Under the pieces are notes generated by a model. The model worked only from the letters and a program-made list of their open reading frames with translations. It did no database searches and had not been told where the DNA came from. The position numbers were made by a program, and so were the translations under genes. From positions 1-48,105 of IMG/VR virus record IMGVR_UViG_3300031576_000077: 48,105 nucleotides of DNA; one strand, 5' to 3'. This stretch comes from a virus. Of the stretch, positions 15,598 through 24,161 are shown piece by piece (position 1 is the stretch's first letter; every line of letters begins with the position of its first letter).

Positions 15598-17382
15598 TCA
15601 CAGCGCCGCCAGAAACAGCACCGGCAGCGCGACCACCTGGCCGGGGCTCGGGTAGTCGAGCACGCCGAGCGTGCGCAGTGAGCCCAGGCTGTTGAAGTAC
15701 CCGCCCGACGTCGGCGAGACGCCGATGCGCTCGGCCAGCTCGTCGCGAGACAGGTCTGCCGGGTATACCTCGATCAGCGCTCGCAGGATCGCGGCCCGCG
15801 CCGCGCCGACCTTCTCGCAGAGCATGGCCTGCATCTGCTCGACGGTGGTGGGATCGCTCTCGTGTGCGATCGCGCGGCCCTCGGCGGTGAGCGTGACGGT
15901 CCCGCCCGTCGGGTATTCGATCAGGGCCGCCGACCGGAGGCCCCCGAGGTTGTTGAAGTAGCCGCCGCTCGTGGGCGAGACGTCGCACCAGAGCGCGAGC
16001 TGGGTTCGGCTCGGCTGGTCGATCCCGATGCCTTCGAGCCAGAGCAGCGTGTCGAGGATGCGCTGGCGCGGGGCGGTCAAGCCTTCGGCGGGCGGCTCTG
16101 TGCCCCTTGCGGGCCGCACCGGCGCGGCGCGGCGCACGCCCGGAGCCTGGGCATGGCGGCGCGCACCAGCACCCCCTGCCGGTTCGCGGCGCGCCTGCAC
16201 CGCCTGCAGCTCCGGCACCTCGATCGGCTCGCGCAGCGCGTCCGCCGCGAGCTTGATCTGAGCGAGGGCCTGGTCGAGCGCCGCCGCCGCACGCCGGCGA
16301 CCGGCCTCGGCTGAGCCGACCACACGCGCCACCAGCTGCTGCGCCTCGCGGGCCACGCCCTGCGCCACCTCGTTGCGGCCCTCGCTCCGCGCGCGCTCGA
16401 TCGCTTCCGGGTCCGCCAGCACGGCACCCGCCACCGCGTGTTCCATGTCCCGCTTGAGCTGCCCGAGCTCGCGGTCGCGTAGGCGGAGCTGCGCCCGCAG
16501 CTCGTCCGCGGTCCTAGCCTCCGCCTGCGCCTCGGCCGGCAGGTCGGCCAGCTTGGCCAGCACCCGCTGCACCTTCTCGCGGGGCGGCGGGGGCGGTGCC
16601 GCGCGCGCGCCGGCCTGCGGATGCGACGTGGCCACGTCCCCGACGGCCACCAGCCGAACCTCCTCGCAGAGTGCCGGGCCGAACGCGAAGAACTGGCCGG
16701 CCGCGAGCGATCGGATCCGGGGCCACTCGGCCTTCGCGAGCCCGAGGGCCTCGGCTGCCCGCCGCAGGTCCACGTCGAGCGCCGCGCGCCCGATCAGTAG
16801 GTTGTTCGCCTCGGCCGCGACGTCCTTCGCGAGCTTCGACAAGCGCTGGGTCGCGAGTACGCCGGCGAAGCCGCGCTTCCGGCCCTGCGCCATCAGCCGG
16901 GCCACCGCCTCGGCGCTCTCCGCCTCCCCGTGCCCCTTCTCGGGCGCGTAGGCGTGGGCCTCGTCGATGACCACGAGGCACGGATGCCAGAGCGCGCGCG
17001 GGGCGTCGATCAGGGACTCGAGGAAGAGGCGCACGAAGCGCACGCGATCGCGCGGGGCCAGTTCGTAGAGGTCGAGCACGGCGGACGCGCCCAGCTCGAG
17101 CAGCCGCCGAGCGAGCAGCGCCGCCGACCGCGGCTCGGCCGGGCAGTCGCCGCCGCGCCCTGCCAGCACGTAGTCGAAGCGCTCGCGCAGCGTGTAGAAC
17201 TCGCCCTCCGGGTCGATCACGAGCTGCTGCACTTGGCCGTGGGTCTGCTCGAGCAGGCGGCGCAGCGCCCAGCTCTTGCCGGCGCCGGAGTTGGCCGTGA
17301 GCAGCGCGCGTGTCTGCACCAGCCGCTCGACGTCGATCGCGAGCGGCTTCCCGCCGGCGGTGCCGAGAATCGGCCGTGTCAT
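15598..17382 (-). CDS. HerA/FtsK-type P-loop ATPase with tandem winged helices
   Basis: 594 residues from the ATG at 17382 (GGGGGG upstream). Walker A ANSGAGKS (~30-37), Walker B CLVVIDEAHAY (~135-145) and the TQR sensor (~178) define the HerA/DUF87-like ATPase, a DNA-translocating motor family. Residues ~300-420 are a coiled coil. The C-terminus contains two copies of a winged-helix unit, each with the signature SPTSGGYFN-LG-LR. The duplicated wHTH is a distinctive feature and suggests sequence-specific DNA binding. It is beside the att site on the strand of the integrase. HerA homologues process DNA ends with NurA nucleases, but no NurA-like gene is adjacent, so the partner is unknown. Confidence 0.8.
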   Translation of the reverse strand: MTRPILGTAGGKPLAIDVERLVQTRALLTANSGAGKSWALRRLLEQTHGQVQQLVIDPEGEFYTLRERFDYVLAGRGGDCPAEPRSAALLARRLLELGASAVLDLYELAPRDRVRFVRLFLESLIDAPRALWHPCLVVIDEAHAYAPEKGHGEAESAEAVARLMAQGRKRGFAGVLATQRLSKLAKDVAAEANNLLIGRAALDVDLRRAAEALGLAKAEWPRIRSLAAGQFFAFGPALCEEVRLVAVGDVATSHPQAGARAAPPPPPREKVQRVLAKLADLPAEAQAEARTADELRAQLRLRDRELGQLKRDMEHAVAGAVLADPEAIERARSEGRNEVAQGVAREAQQLVARVVGSAEAGRRRAAAALDQALAQIKLAADALREPIEVPELQAVQARREPAGGAGARRHAQAPGVRRAAPVRPARGTEPPAEGLTAPRQRILDTLLWLEGIGIDQPSRTQLALWCDVSPTSGGYFNNLGGLRSAALIEYPTGGTVTLTAEGRAIAHESDPTTVEQMQAMLCEKVGAARAAILRALIEVYPADLSRDELAERIGVSPTSGGYFNSLGSLRTLGVLDYPSPGQVVALPVLFLAAL

Positions 17383-17467
17383 GGTTGCCCCCCGGTTGCC
17401 ATCGTGCGGTCTCGAGCGCGTCGGCGCGGCCACCGCGCGAACTCCCCGAGTGAAATCGCGGCCCGTC

Positions 17468-17518
17468 GTCACGTTGCCAACGTGGACGTCGCCGGTTCGA
17501 ACCCGGTCTCGTGCTCCA
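17468..17518 (+). other. attP-like core: 3' half of tRNA-Gly(GCC)
   Basis: The segment folds as the 3' half of a tRNA: anticodon arm TCACG-TTGCCAA-CGTGG with anticodon GCC, variable loop ACGTC, T-arm GCCGG-TTCGAAC-CCGGT, 3' acceptor strand CTCGTGC, then TCCA. No matching 5' half (acceptor strand and D-arm) is visible upstream, so this is not a complete tRNA gene. A 3' tRNA fragment 35 bases from the integrase stop is the classic attP of a tRNA-integrating phage; integration would restore the host tRNA-Gly. The rest of the gap 17383-17552 would hold arm-type sites; none was identified. Confidence 0.75.
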
Positions 17519-17552
17519 ACCTTTCCGCGGACTTACGAGCCGGTCCGCGACC

Positions 17553-18872
17553 TCACCCCGGCCCCATGGTGCCCGTGGTTGCCACCTGGTTGCCACGGCC
17601 ACCCGGGGGGCCGGCCCTCTCCCACCCGTAGAGGATCGCGAGCTTCGCCCGCTCGGCCTCGTCCGGCCAGTTCGCCGGGTCGAGAAAGCTGTCGTAGACC
17701 TCGAGCACCATGCGGGCCGTCGTGTGCCCGACTTCGCCCGCGAGCTCCTTCGGGAGCCGGCCGCAGACGAGGGCGCTCGTGATCCAGGTCCGGCGCAGCG
17801 CCTTCTGGGCGTCGCGCTCGCGCGCGGCCACCTTCGCGCGCGCCAGCAGGGGCTGCCACACGCGCCGGAGCCAGTTGGCGTAGAGCTGGTGCCCACTGCC
17901 GGCGGCCGGGAAGACCCAGCCCTCCGTGCGCCCCACGTAGGAGCGCTGACGCTGGCGCGCGAGCAGCTCGCCGAGCGGCGCGCGCAGCGGGATCGACCAG
18001 ACCGCGCCGGTCTTCGTGGGCGGCGCCTTCGCGATCGCGGCGAGTGCGAGGTGGCCGTGCTTCGGGATCGCGCGCAGCACGTGCACGCGCCGCCCCGCCA
18101 CCGAGACGTCGGGCCAGATCCAGGCCGCGACCTCGGCCCACCGGAGGCCGGTCAGCAGCAGCGCCTCGGTCAGCGCGAAGCCGAGCGCCTCGGACTCGCT
18201 CCGGGGCGCGCGCAGCTCGGTCACGAGCTTCACGAGCTCGTCGGCCGTGAACGGCGCGAACGTGACACGTTTGCCGCGCTGCGCCGCGCGCCGGCGCTTC
18301 GTGTTCGGCGCCCGCGCCGCGTCGAGCGGGAGGCGCTCGAGGAGGCCATCGCGCACTGCGTACGCGAGCACCAGGCGCAGGACCGAGAGCCGCGTTGTGA
18401 TGGTGCGCTCGGACAGGGGCCGCTCGTGACCGGGCTTGCCCAGCTTCTCGCGCTGGAACTGCTGGCGTAGGCCCGTCACGACGCCGGGCCCGATGTCGGC
18501 GAGCGCGAGCGTCCCGAGCGCGGCCGTGAGGCGATCGCGCTGCGTCCGGTAGGTGCGCCACGTGCTCTCCTCGAGCTCGGGCGGCTTCACGCTCTCGAGC
18601 CAGGCCTTCGCGATGTCGGCGAAGGTGACGGTGCACCGCTCGCGCGGCGCCGGCGGCTCCGGATCCGCGAAGAAGGAGAGGTCCCCGAGCGCGAGCCGGG
18701 CGTTGAGCTGGCGCAGAACCTCGCCGGCGAGCTCGACGTCGTCACCGGGGATCCGGCGCGCACGGCGCAGGCGCCGGCCCGCGACCGACGCCGTCGCGTA
18801 GATGGTGAGCTCTCCTCGGCCGTTGCGGCCGATGCGCGCGCGGGCCAGGGGGATGGCTCCTTCGGCGAGCAT
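17553..18872 (-). CDS. int: Tyrosine-family site-specific integrase
   Basis: 439 residues. The C-terminal catalytic domain shows R244 (TGLRWAEV), K287 (PTKTG), R360 (KALRRTW), H383 (VGHTT) and nucleophile Y393 (LEVYDSF). The usual HxxR box has Lys at the His position (K357-A-L-R360). A SAM-like core-binding domain lies at ~85-180 and an arm-binding N-terminus before it. The enzyme recombines attP with the host attB, here probably tRNA-Gly. It is the last gene of the leftward early operon, directly before the att core, as in lambda. The stop of the upstream HTH gene is 2 bases before its ATG. Confidence 0.9.
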   Translation of the reverse strand: MLAEGAIPLARARIGRNGRGELTIYATASVAGRRLRRARRIPGDDVELAGEVLRQLNARLALGDLSFFADPEPPAPRERCTVTFADIAKAWLESVKPPELEESTWRTYRTQRDRLTAALGTLALADIGPGVVTGLRQQFQREKLGKPGHERPLSERTITTRLSVLRLVLAYAVRDGLLERLPLDAARAPNTKRRRAAQRGKRVTFAPFTADELVKLVTELRAPRSESEALGFALTEALLLTGLRWAEVAAWIWPDVSVAGRRVHVLRAIPKHGHLALAAIAKAPPTKTGAVWSIPLRAPLGELLARQRQRSYVGRTEGWVFPAAGSGHQLYANWLRRVWQPLLARAKVAARERDAQKALRRTWITSALVCGRLPKELAGEVGHTTARMVLEVYDSFLDPANWPDEAERAKLAILYGWERAGPPGGRGNQVATTGTMGPG

Positions 18873-18873
18873 C

Positions 18874-19248
18874 CTACCCCACCCCCTGGACGTGGCTGCC
18901 CCCGTCGAGCAGCGCGGCCGCTCGCTCGCGCAAGCTGGTGCCGCCTCGCGGCGCCGGCGGGTGCCGGCGGTGTCGCTCGAGGAACTCGAGTAGGTCGGCC
19001 ATCGGCACGAGCACGATGCGGTCCGGCTTCGACGTCGCGAGCTTCCCCGACGCGATCCAGCCCTCGACCGAGCGCAGGCTCACGCCCAGCACGCGCGCAA
19101 CCTCGCGCGGCCGGAGCGCCAGACGACCGCAGAGGTCGAGCGGGAGGCCGTGACGGTCGGCCAGCTCGCGGAGCTGCGCGAGGGCGGCGGGCGCGACAGT
19201 CAGACGTACTCTCCCGTTTCCAGCGCGTGTCGGAGGCAGTCCGGGCAC
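18874..19248 (-). CDS. HTH protein, excisionase/AlpA-like
   Basis: About 124 residues if started at GTG 19248; only the upstream overlap with the next gene limits the start, and a CTG start near 19194 is also possible. The core REVARVLGVSLRSVEGWIASGKL is a MerR/AlpA-type winged HTH as in phage excisionases, followed by a PDRIVLVPMADLLEFLERH wing. Position directly upstream of the integrase supports a recombination directionality factor that bends attachment-site DNA. The C-terminal tail (GGTSLRERAAALLDGGSHVQG) has no known motif. Confidence 0.6.
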   Translation of the reverse strand: MPGLPPTRAGNGRVRLTVAPAALAQLRELADRHGLPLDLCGRLALRPREVARVLGVSLRSVEGWIASGKLATSKPDRIVLVPMADLLEFLERHRRHPPAPRGGTSLRERAAALLDGGSHVQGVG

Positions 19249-19625
19249 AGTGGCTTGTCGCCGCGCTCGTGGTTCGGGCAGAGCGGCGGCCGCTTCAGGC
19301 GCTCGATCGCGGCGCGCAGGATCCCCTCCGTCGTCTGCTCGCAGGAGAGGCCGAGGTGCGCGGCCAAGTCCAGGATCAGGGCGTGGTCGGGCGCCTGCTG
19401 CCGGAAGTCCTCGTAGAACTGGCGCGTGTCGGCGCCGGTGAGCAGCTTCGAGACCCGCTCGCCGGCCGCCGCCGCGACGAGCTTGGCCTCGGCGTTCGCT
19501 CCCCACGTCGCGACGTGGGTGAGCTGCGTCGCAGGCTCCCAGCCGATCACGATAACGGCGGACTTCTCGAACTCGCGCCCGATGCGCGCGGCTTCCTTGA
19601 CGGGAATCGGCTTCGGCTCGGTCAT
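19200..19625 (-). CDS. Early phage protein with C-terminal zinc motif
   Basis: 141 residues, ATG coupled to the upstream stop (ATGA). N-terminus IPVKEAARIGREFEKSAVIVIGWEP-TQLTHVATWG resembles, from memory, a family of early phage proteins containing AEKYGYDQVVxIAR-like strands and VTTYG. The C-terminus has a zinc ribbon with CPNH and CPDC. It lies in the leftward early operon between an HTH gene and another zinc-ribbon gene. Function is unknown; a DNA-metabolism accessory role is suggested by context. Confidence 0.5.
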   Translation of the reverse strand: MTEPKPIPVKEAARIGREFEKSAVIVIGWEPATQLTHVATWGANAEAKLVAAAAGERVSKLLTGADTRQFYEDFRQQAPDHALILDLAAHLGLSCEQTTEGILRAAIERLKRPPLCPNHERGDKPLCPDCLRHALETGEYV

Positions 19626-20167
19626 GCGCTCACCGGCTTCGTGGCGTCCTCGATCGCCCGGAGTCCTTCGAGCGCCAGATCGTCGATCTCCCGGATCCGC
19701 TCGAGGCGGACCCGGCAGGCATCGAGCGCGGCCGCGTAGCGATCGCGCTCCTTCTGGATGCGCTCGATCTCGACGCCGACGCCCGGCTCCTTGCACTCGA
19801 GCCATGAGCACGTCAGGTGGCCGCCGCTCCCGATGAAGATCGTCCGGTTGCCGCAGCGCGGGCAGCGGTCCTCGATCCGTTCGGCCAGAGGCGCGCCGCG
19901 CCAGCCGTGGCGGCACGCCGGGAGATTCTTCTCGACCTCTTGCATGAGATCGTCGAGCGTGTAGCCGGCGTGCCACTTTTCGCCGCGCATGACGCACACC
20001 GCCTCGTCGGGCCCGAGCCCGCCGCGCGCAGCGAGCCGCTCGAGCGTCTGGCTGTGATTCAGGAGCGCCTGTCCTTCGTGCCCATCGATCACATTCCAGG
20101 GGATCGAGAGCCGCTCGCCGTCGCCGTAGCCCCTGCCGAGCAGGATGGGGAACCGTCGCTCGCTCAT
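19622..20167 (-). CDS. Early phage protein with zinc ribbon and coiled coil
   Basis: 181 residues; GGAGGTGA about 5 bases before the ATG supports this start. N-terminus ERLSIPWNVIDGHEGQALLNHSQTLERLAARGGLGPDEA recalls a widespread unnamed phage protein that recognises a similar NHSQTLERL-ERGGL motif. The middle has a zinc ribbon (CPRCG...C...C), and the C-terminus is a charged coiled coil (EIERIQKERDRYAAAL). No catalytic residues apparent. Part of the coupled leftward early operon. Confidence 0.5.
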   Translation of the reverse strand: MSERRFPILLGRGYGDGERLSIPWNVIDGHEGQALLNHSQTLERLAARGGLGPDEAVCVMRGEKWHAGYTLDDLMQEVEKNLPACRHGWRGAPLAERIEDRCPRCGNRTIFIGSGGHLTCSWLECKEPGVGVEIERIQKERDRYAAALDACRVRLERIREIDDLALEGLRAIEDATKPVSA

Positions 20168-21150
20168 GTTCTCACCTCCGTGTTCTGGAACTCGCGCACG
20201 CGCAGCCCCGTCTTCGGGAACTCCCTGCGCCGAAGGTCGGCCGGCCACTCGATCGGGTCGCCTCCCTTCTCGTCCTTGAGGTAGAGCGGTACGCGGTTCG
20301 AGACGGCAGCGGCACCGAGCTGCTTCACGAACACCGGAACGGCCGCATCGGCGCACTGTCCGACGATGTCGCGCACCCACGCGACGTCGCAGCGACGCGC
20401 CCTCCGACCGCTCTCGCCGCCGACGATCACCCACCCAATCCCGAGGAAGTCGACGCTGCTCAGCGCCTTGATCGGCGAGATCAACGGCTCGACGCTGACG
20501 AACCGAACCGCGGCGCGCGTGTCCTGGAGCAGCGGCACACGCTCGTTCCAGCGCGCCTGGTCTTCCACGCTGACTCCCAACCACACATTGTCGAGTGGGC
20601 CAGCTCCGACGCACGCTGCGGCATTGAGCACCATGCACCCGGCATCATCGCCGCTGCGGATGGTGCGACCGCGGTAGGTCGTGAGCCGCGTTCCGCCCTT
20701 GAAGAACTCGCGCAGATCGTCGAAGTGCTGGCGGATATAGGGCCCGATGCCGCCACGCTCGCGCAGCCACTCGAACCACCGCCGCATCCGCTCCGGACGT
20801 TTCGTGAGCACCTGGAACGTATGAATCGGAGAAGCCGCCATCACGCCGAACACGGCCGCGATGAACTCGTTGGGCACCTTCTCGAGGAACAGGTCGCTCA
20901 TGCTGTTGACGAACACTCTCCGCGGCTTCCGCCACCGCAGCGGCTCCTCGAGCTTCTCGGGCACGAGGCGGACGTCGCCAGTCCAGACCGGGCCGCCCTT
21001 CGTGAGCTTCGTCAGTCCCTCGTACTGCTGGCCAGGTCCCGAGAAGCGGTGCGCCTGCTTCATCGCGTAGCACGAGCTGCAGCCCGGCGAGACGACGGAG
21101 CAGCCGCGCACGGGATTCCACGTGCAATCTGTCCATTCGATAGCTGTCAA
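20164..21150 (-). CDS. DUF5131 (phage Gp37/Gp68-like) protein
   Basis: 328 residues, TTG start overlapping the previous stop (TTGA). It opens with the family hallmark [25 protein letters not shown]: Cys17, Cys24 and Cys27 are placed as in this radical-SAM-related family, followed by the [13 protein letters not shown] and [11 protein letters not shown] motifs and a GESG motif near the C-terminus. The family is annotated from mycobacteriophage Gp37/Gp68 and is common in phages and mobile elements; its reaction is not established. The conserved cysteines suggest an Fe-S cluster or metal centre. Confidence 0.85.
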   Translation of the reverse strand: [328 protein letters not shown]

Positions 21151-22871
21151 CTCCGCTTCTTCTTGGCCTTTGGCGTTGCCGCCGGCGCCGTCTTCGTGGG
21201 CTTCTTCTTCGAGGCCTTCGCAGGCGCCTTGGCAGCCTTCACCTTGGCTTTCGCCTCGCGGCTCCTCGACTTCTCCCGCTTCGCCTTCTGCGCGCTGTCG
21301 TCTTCCGCCTTGATCGCCTCTCGCAGGGCGTCGAGGTCGATGTCCGCGAGATCACATGCGAGGCGCGCGGCCTGGTTCGCGCGCCCGTACCGGTCGTCGG
21401 GCGCCCGGTGGAGCGAGTGGAGACTTCTGGCGCAGAGGATCTCGACCGCGAGGCCTTGGGCATCGGCCACCGTGGCCGCGTTGATCGACCGGATGAGCGT
21501 CTCGGCGAGACCCTCGTACTTCGGCCCGTGCTTCGCCTTGGAGAGCTGCCTCTCGAGGCCTCGCCGCGCGACCACCTGCTTGAGCGAGTCGTGCCACGCG
21601 GCCTCGACAGTCGCGCGCGCGAGCCAGCGCCACCCCTCGAGGAGGCCATTCGTGAACTGGGGTGCGCGCTCGGCGAGCTGGGCGAGCGCGCGCTGCTCGA
21701 GAGCGATCTCGCGCACGCGCTGGCGGTCCTGGCGGCGCGTCTGGTTGGTGCGCGGGTTGTATTCGTCCGTGCGCTTGAAGTCGTGGCCGGCCTCCTCTAG
21801 GAGCGTCCGGAGCCCCTTCTCCGAGACCAGCTCCACCACCTCGCCCTTCGAGCTGGCGACGACGGTGCGCTCGACGTCGATGCCCTTCAGGAGCTGCCGG
21901 AACGTGCGTCTCTTCGGGTCCTCGTAGCAGCGCTGGTCGAGGCTCTCGAATCCGCGCGGGGTCGAGAAGCGCCCCCAGGCGTCCAACATCTTCTTCGCCT
22001 CGGCCCCGGCGATCACCTTCCCGCCGGAGGCCTTCGCCTCGGCGACCAAGCGGTTCCCGTGCGCGCTCTTCTTCTTGGCGAAGCACGTCGGCTCGAGGCA
22101 GAGATCCTTGGGCTCCTCGTCGGTAAACAGATCCACCTGGTTACCGCTCCGCTTCGGGCACCTAGTGCACGGGCCCGCGGCCGGGAGCAGCTCGGCGTCG
22201 TCGAGCTTCCACGGCGCCTCAGCGAGCCGCAGGAGGAAGCGCCGCTCGATCGCCTCGCGGGCCTCGCGATAGGACATCGCCTCGCCTCGGAAGTCCAAGC
22301 GCGTGATCTCCTTCGTCGCCTCGGCCTGGAGCTTCGGGCTGGGCAGGCGCGCGATCAGGAGAGCCCGCGAGGCGTCGAGGGTCCCCTCCTCGAGCGCCTT
22401 GCGCGCGGGCTCGGCCAGGTCGAGCAGCTTGAGCCGGGCGTAGACGTAGGCGCGCGACTTCCCGAGCTTCGCGGCCACCTCGTCGATGCTGCGGCCGAGC
22501 TCCGTCATACGTCTGACGGCCGCGGCCTCGTCGAGCGGGGCCACGTCCGCGCGTTGCATGTTCTCGACGAGCTGGGCCTCGATGACTTCCAGGTCCGACA
22601 GCTCCCGCACGAGCACGGGCAGCGAGACCAGGCCGGCGCCCTGCGCGGCGCGGAGCCGCCGGTGCCCGAAGACGAGCTCGAGGTGTCCGTTCACCGGCCG
22701 AGCGAGCACTGGCTGCAGCACGCCGAGCTGCTTCACGCTCTCGAGCAGCTCTTGGTCCTGCTCGGGGGTGCCACGCCGGCGGGGGTTGGTGGGGCTCTCG
22801 AGGAGCTCGTCGAGCGGGATCATCCGGGCCTGGGTGGTTTCGATGTCGGCGAAGATGATCGGGCCCTTCAT
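21147..22871 (-). CDS. ParB/Spo0J-like protein
   Basis: 574 residues, start ATG coupled to the upstream gene (ATGA). The ParB N-terminal (Srx-like CTPase) domain is clear: IPLDELLESPTNPRRRG (18-34), LELVFGHRRLRAA (64-76), ENMQRADVAPLDEA (103-116), followed by an HTH (~125-150, SIDEVAAKLGKSRAYVYARLKLL). The middle has a CTRC...C...C zinc-like region, and the C-terminus is Lys/Ala-rich, like a non-specific DNA-binding tail. No ParA is nearby, so classic plasmid-like partition is doubtful. Nuclease or transcriptional roles are known for phage ParB-like proteins. A parS-like site is described at 33866. Confidence 0.8.
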   Translation of the reverse strand: MKGPIIFADIETTQARMIPLDELLESPTNPRRRGTPEQDQELLESVKQLGVLQPVLARPVNGHLELVFGHRRLRAAQGAGLVSLPVLVRELSDLEVIEAQLVENMQRADVAPLDEAAAVRRMTELGRSIDEVAAKLGKSRAYVYARLKLLDLAEPARKALEEGTLDASRALLIARLPSPKLQAEATKEITRLDFRGEAMSYREAREAIERRFLLRLAEAPWKLDDAELLPAAGPCTRCPKRSGNQVDLFTDEEPKDLCLEPTCFAKKKSAHGNRLVAEAKASGGKVIAGAEAKKMLDAWGRFSTPRGFESLDQRCYEDPKRRTFRQLLKGIDVERTVVASSKGEVVELVSEKGLRTLLEEAGHDFKRTDEYNPRTNQTRRQDRQRVREIALEQRALAQLAERAPQFTNGLLEGWRWLARATVEAAWHDSLKQVVARRGLERQLSKAKHGPKYEGLAETLIRSINAATVADAQGLAVEILCARSLHSLHRAPDDRYGRANQAARLACDLADIDLDALREAIKAEDDSAQKAKREKSRSREAKAKVKAAKAPAKASKKKPTKTAPAATPKAKKKRS

Positions 22872-23563
22872 CGCGACCCCGCCGATACGCCCGTCTGCCG
22901 GCGCACCGTCACGCCCGGCACGGCCATCGTCGCCTTGAGCGCCCGCGCGAGCTGGTCGAGCGCGCTCTGGTTCGCCTGCACGAGCCCGACCGGCGCCTTG
23001 CCTTCGGCGACGGCTCGCACGAGCGCGGCGAGGTCGATCACCTCCGCGCTCCACGTCTCGCGCATCGAGATGCCACCGACCTTCGGCACGGGCGGCGGTG
23101 CGGGTGCCACGGGAGCGATGTTCGGCTCATCGAGCGCGGCCTCGGCCTCGTCGTGACGGCCCTCCGCCTCGAGTGCCTGCGCCTCGGCCAGGCGCCGCTC
23201 CTCTTCCTGCCGGCGCGCCTCGGCCTCGAGCCGGGCCTGCTCTTCGCGGCGCTTCCGCTCCTGCGCGTCGTGGTAGGCGGACATGCTGCGCTTGATCGTG
23301 CGCTCGGCCTCGTCGAGCGGGTCGTCAAGCTTCTTCTTCGCCGCGGTCGCCGCCTTGTGCGCAGCGAAAGCCGCTGCCATCACGGGCCGGTGGTGATCCT
23401 CGATCTCCTTCCGCAGCCCCTTGATCCCGACGAGCAGGCCCCCCGCCTCGTGGAAGCGCTCGTCGCTGTCCACGGTGAGAGCGCGCGCACGCTCGGGCCA
23501 GGTGAGCACCTTCGACTCCAGCGCCTTCGCGGGCTCGACGGGAACGGTTGCGGGTTCGGCCAT
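22868..23563 (-). CDS. Coiled-coil early protein
   Basis: 231 residues with GGAGG upstream of the ATG. The central ~100 residues are a continuous coiled coil rich in Glu/Arg/Ala (ERKRREEQARLEAEARRQEEERR). The pattern of a short N-terminal domain, helical KEIEDHHRPV-AAAFAAHKA and coiled coil recalls phage proteins found next to single-strand annealing genes. The C-terminal domain (GISMRETWSAEVIDLAALVRAVAEG) is a compact alpha/beta unit. I infer a recombination-associated accessory protein. Confidence 0.55.
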   Translation of the reverse strand: MAEPATVPVEPAKALESKVLTWPERARALTVDSDERFHEAGGLLVGIKGLRKEIEDHHRPVMAAAFAAHKAATAAKKKLDDPLDEAERTIKRSMSAYHDAQERKRREEQARLEAEARRQEEERRLAEAQALEAEGRHDEAEAALDEPNIAPVAPAPPPVPKVGGISMRETWSAEVIDLAALVRAVAEGKAPVGLVQANQSALDQLARALKATMAVPGVTVRRQTGVSAGSR

Positions 23564-23567
23564 CCTG

Positions 23568-24161
23568 TTAGTCCTCCAGACGAGCGAGTTGATGACGCAG
23601 CTTCCATTTGGCGATCCGCAGGGCTGCTAGGAAATCCTGCTCGTCCTCGCGGTGGTTCTTGTGCTCGTCGAGCCGGTACGCCCCGTCGGGCCGCAGGTGC
23701 AGGACTCCGCGGCGCCTCGGTGCGCTGGTCAGCATGAGCGCCATCCGATACGCCGCGGTCTGCGGCTTCGCCTCTGGCGGGATCGAGGCCGTCGCCTTCA
23801 GGTCGAGGAGCCACGCCGCAGCGCCGATCTCTCCGAGGAGGTCGATTGTGCCGGCGTAGCCGTAGGTTGCGTGGATCACCCGATGCTCGGCCGCGCTCGT
23901 CACGAATCCGCTCTCGGCGACGAAGCGCCGGAAGCCGGTCACGTAGCCTTCGATCCGCGGGTCGGGCGTCTCGTCGTCGATCAGGCCGAGCGCGATGCCC
24001 TCGACAAAGGAGTGGGTATCGACGCCGCGTTGACGCGCTCTCTCAAGCGTCGCCGAGGGGATATTGGACAGATCGACTAAGCCGGCGATCTTCAAAGCCT
24101 CAGTGACGCTCACGAGTCGGCGCCCTGCGCCATCGACGTATGCGAACGAGTTACGCGACAC
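23568..24161 (-). CDS. Cas4/RecB-like PD-(D/E)XK nuclease
   Basis: 197 residues from GTG 24161, chosen because GAGG lies upstream and SFAYVDGAGRRLVSVTEALK begins the family N-terminus. Motifs: H50, E93, D107 (GTIDLLGE), D120-x-K122 (WLLDLKAT) and Q134-x3-Y138 (PQTAAYRM), the order of a RecB/Cas4-like exonuclease core. The four cysteines of Cas4 iron-sulfur clusters are absent, so it resembles lambda-exonuclease/RecB-type phage nucleases. It would make 3' single strands for recombination with the protein at 24756. Overlaps the HNH gene by 11 bases. Confidence 0.75.
   Translation of the reverse strand: MSRNSFAYVDGAGRRLVSVTEALKIAGLVDLSNIPSATLERARQRGVDTHSFVEGIALGLIDDETPDPRIEGYVTGFRRFVAESGFVTSAAEHRVIHATYGYAGTIDLLGEIGAAAWLLDLKATASIPPEAKPQTAAYRMALMLTSAPRRRGVLHLRPDGAYRLDEHKNHREDEQDFLAALRIAKWKLRHQLARLED

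Noticed and set aside
17400-17518. Complete tRNA-Gly gene
   Set aside because: Acceptor 5' strand and D-arm are missing, so only the 3' half is present.
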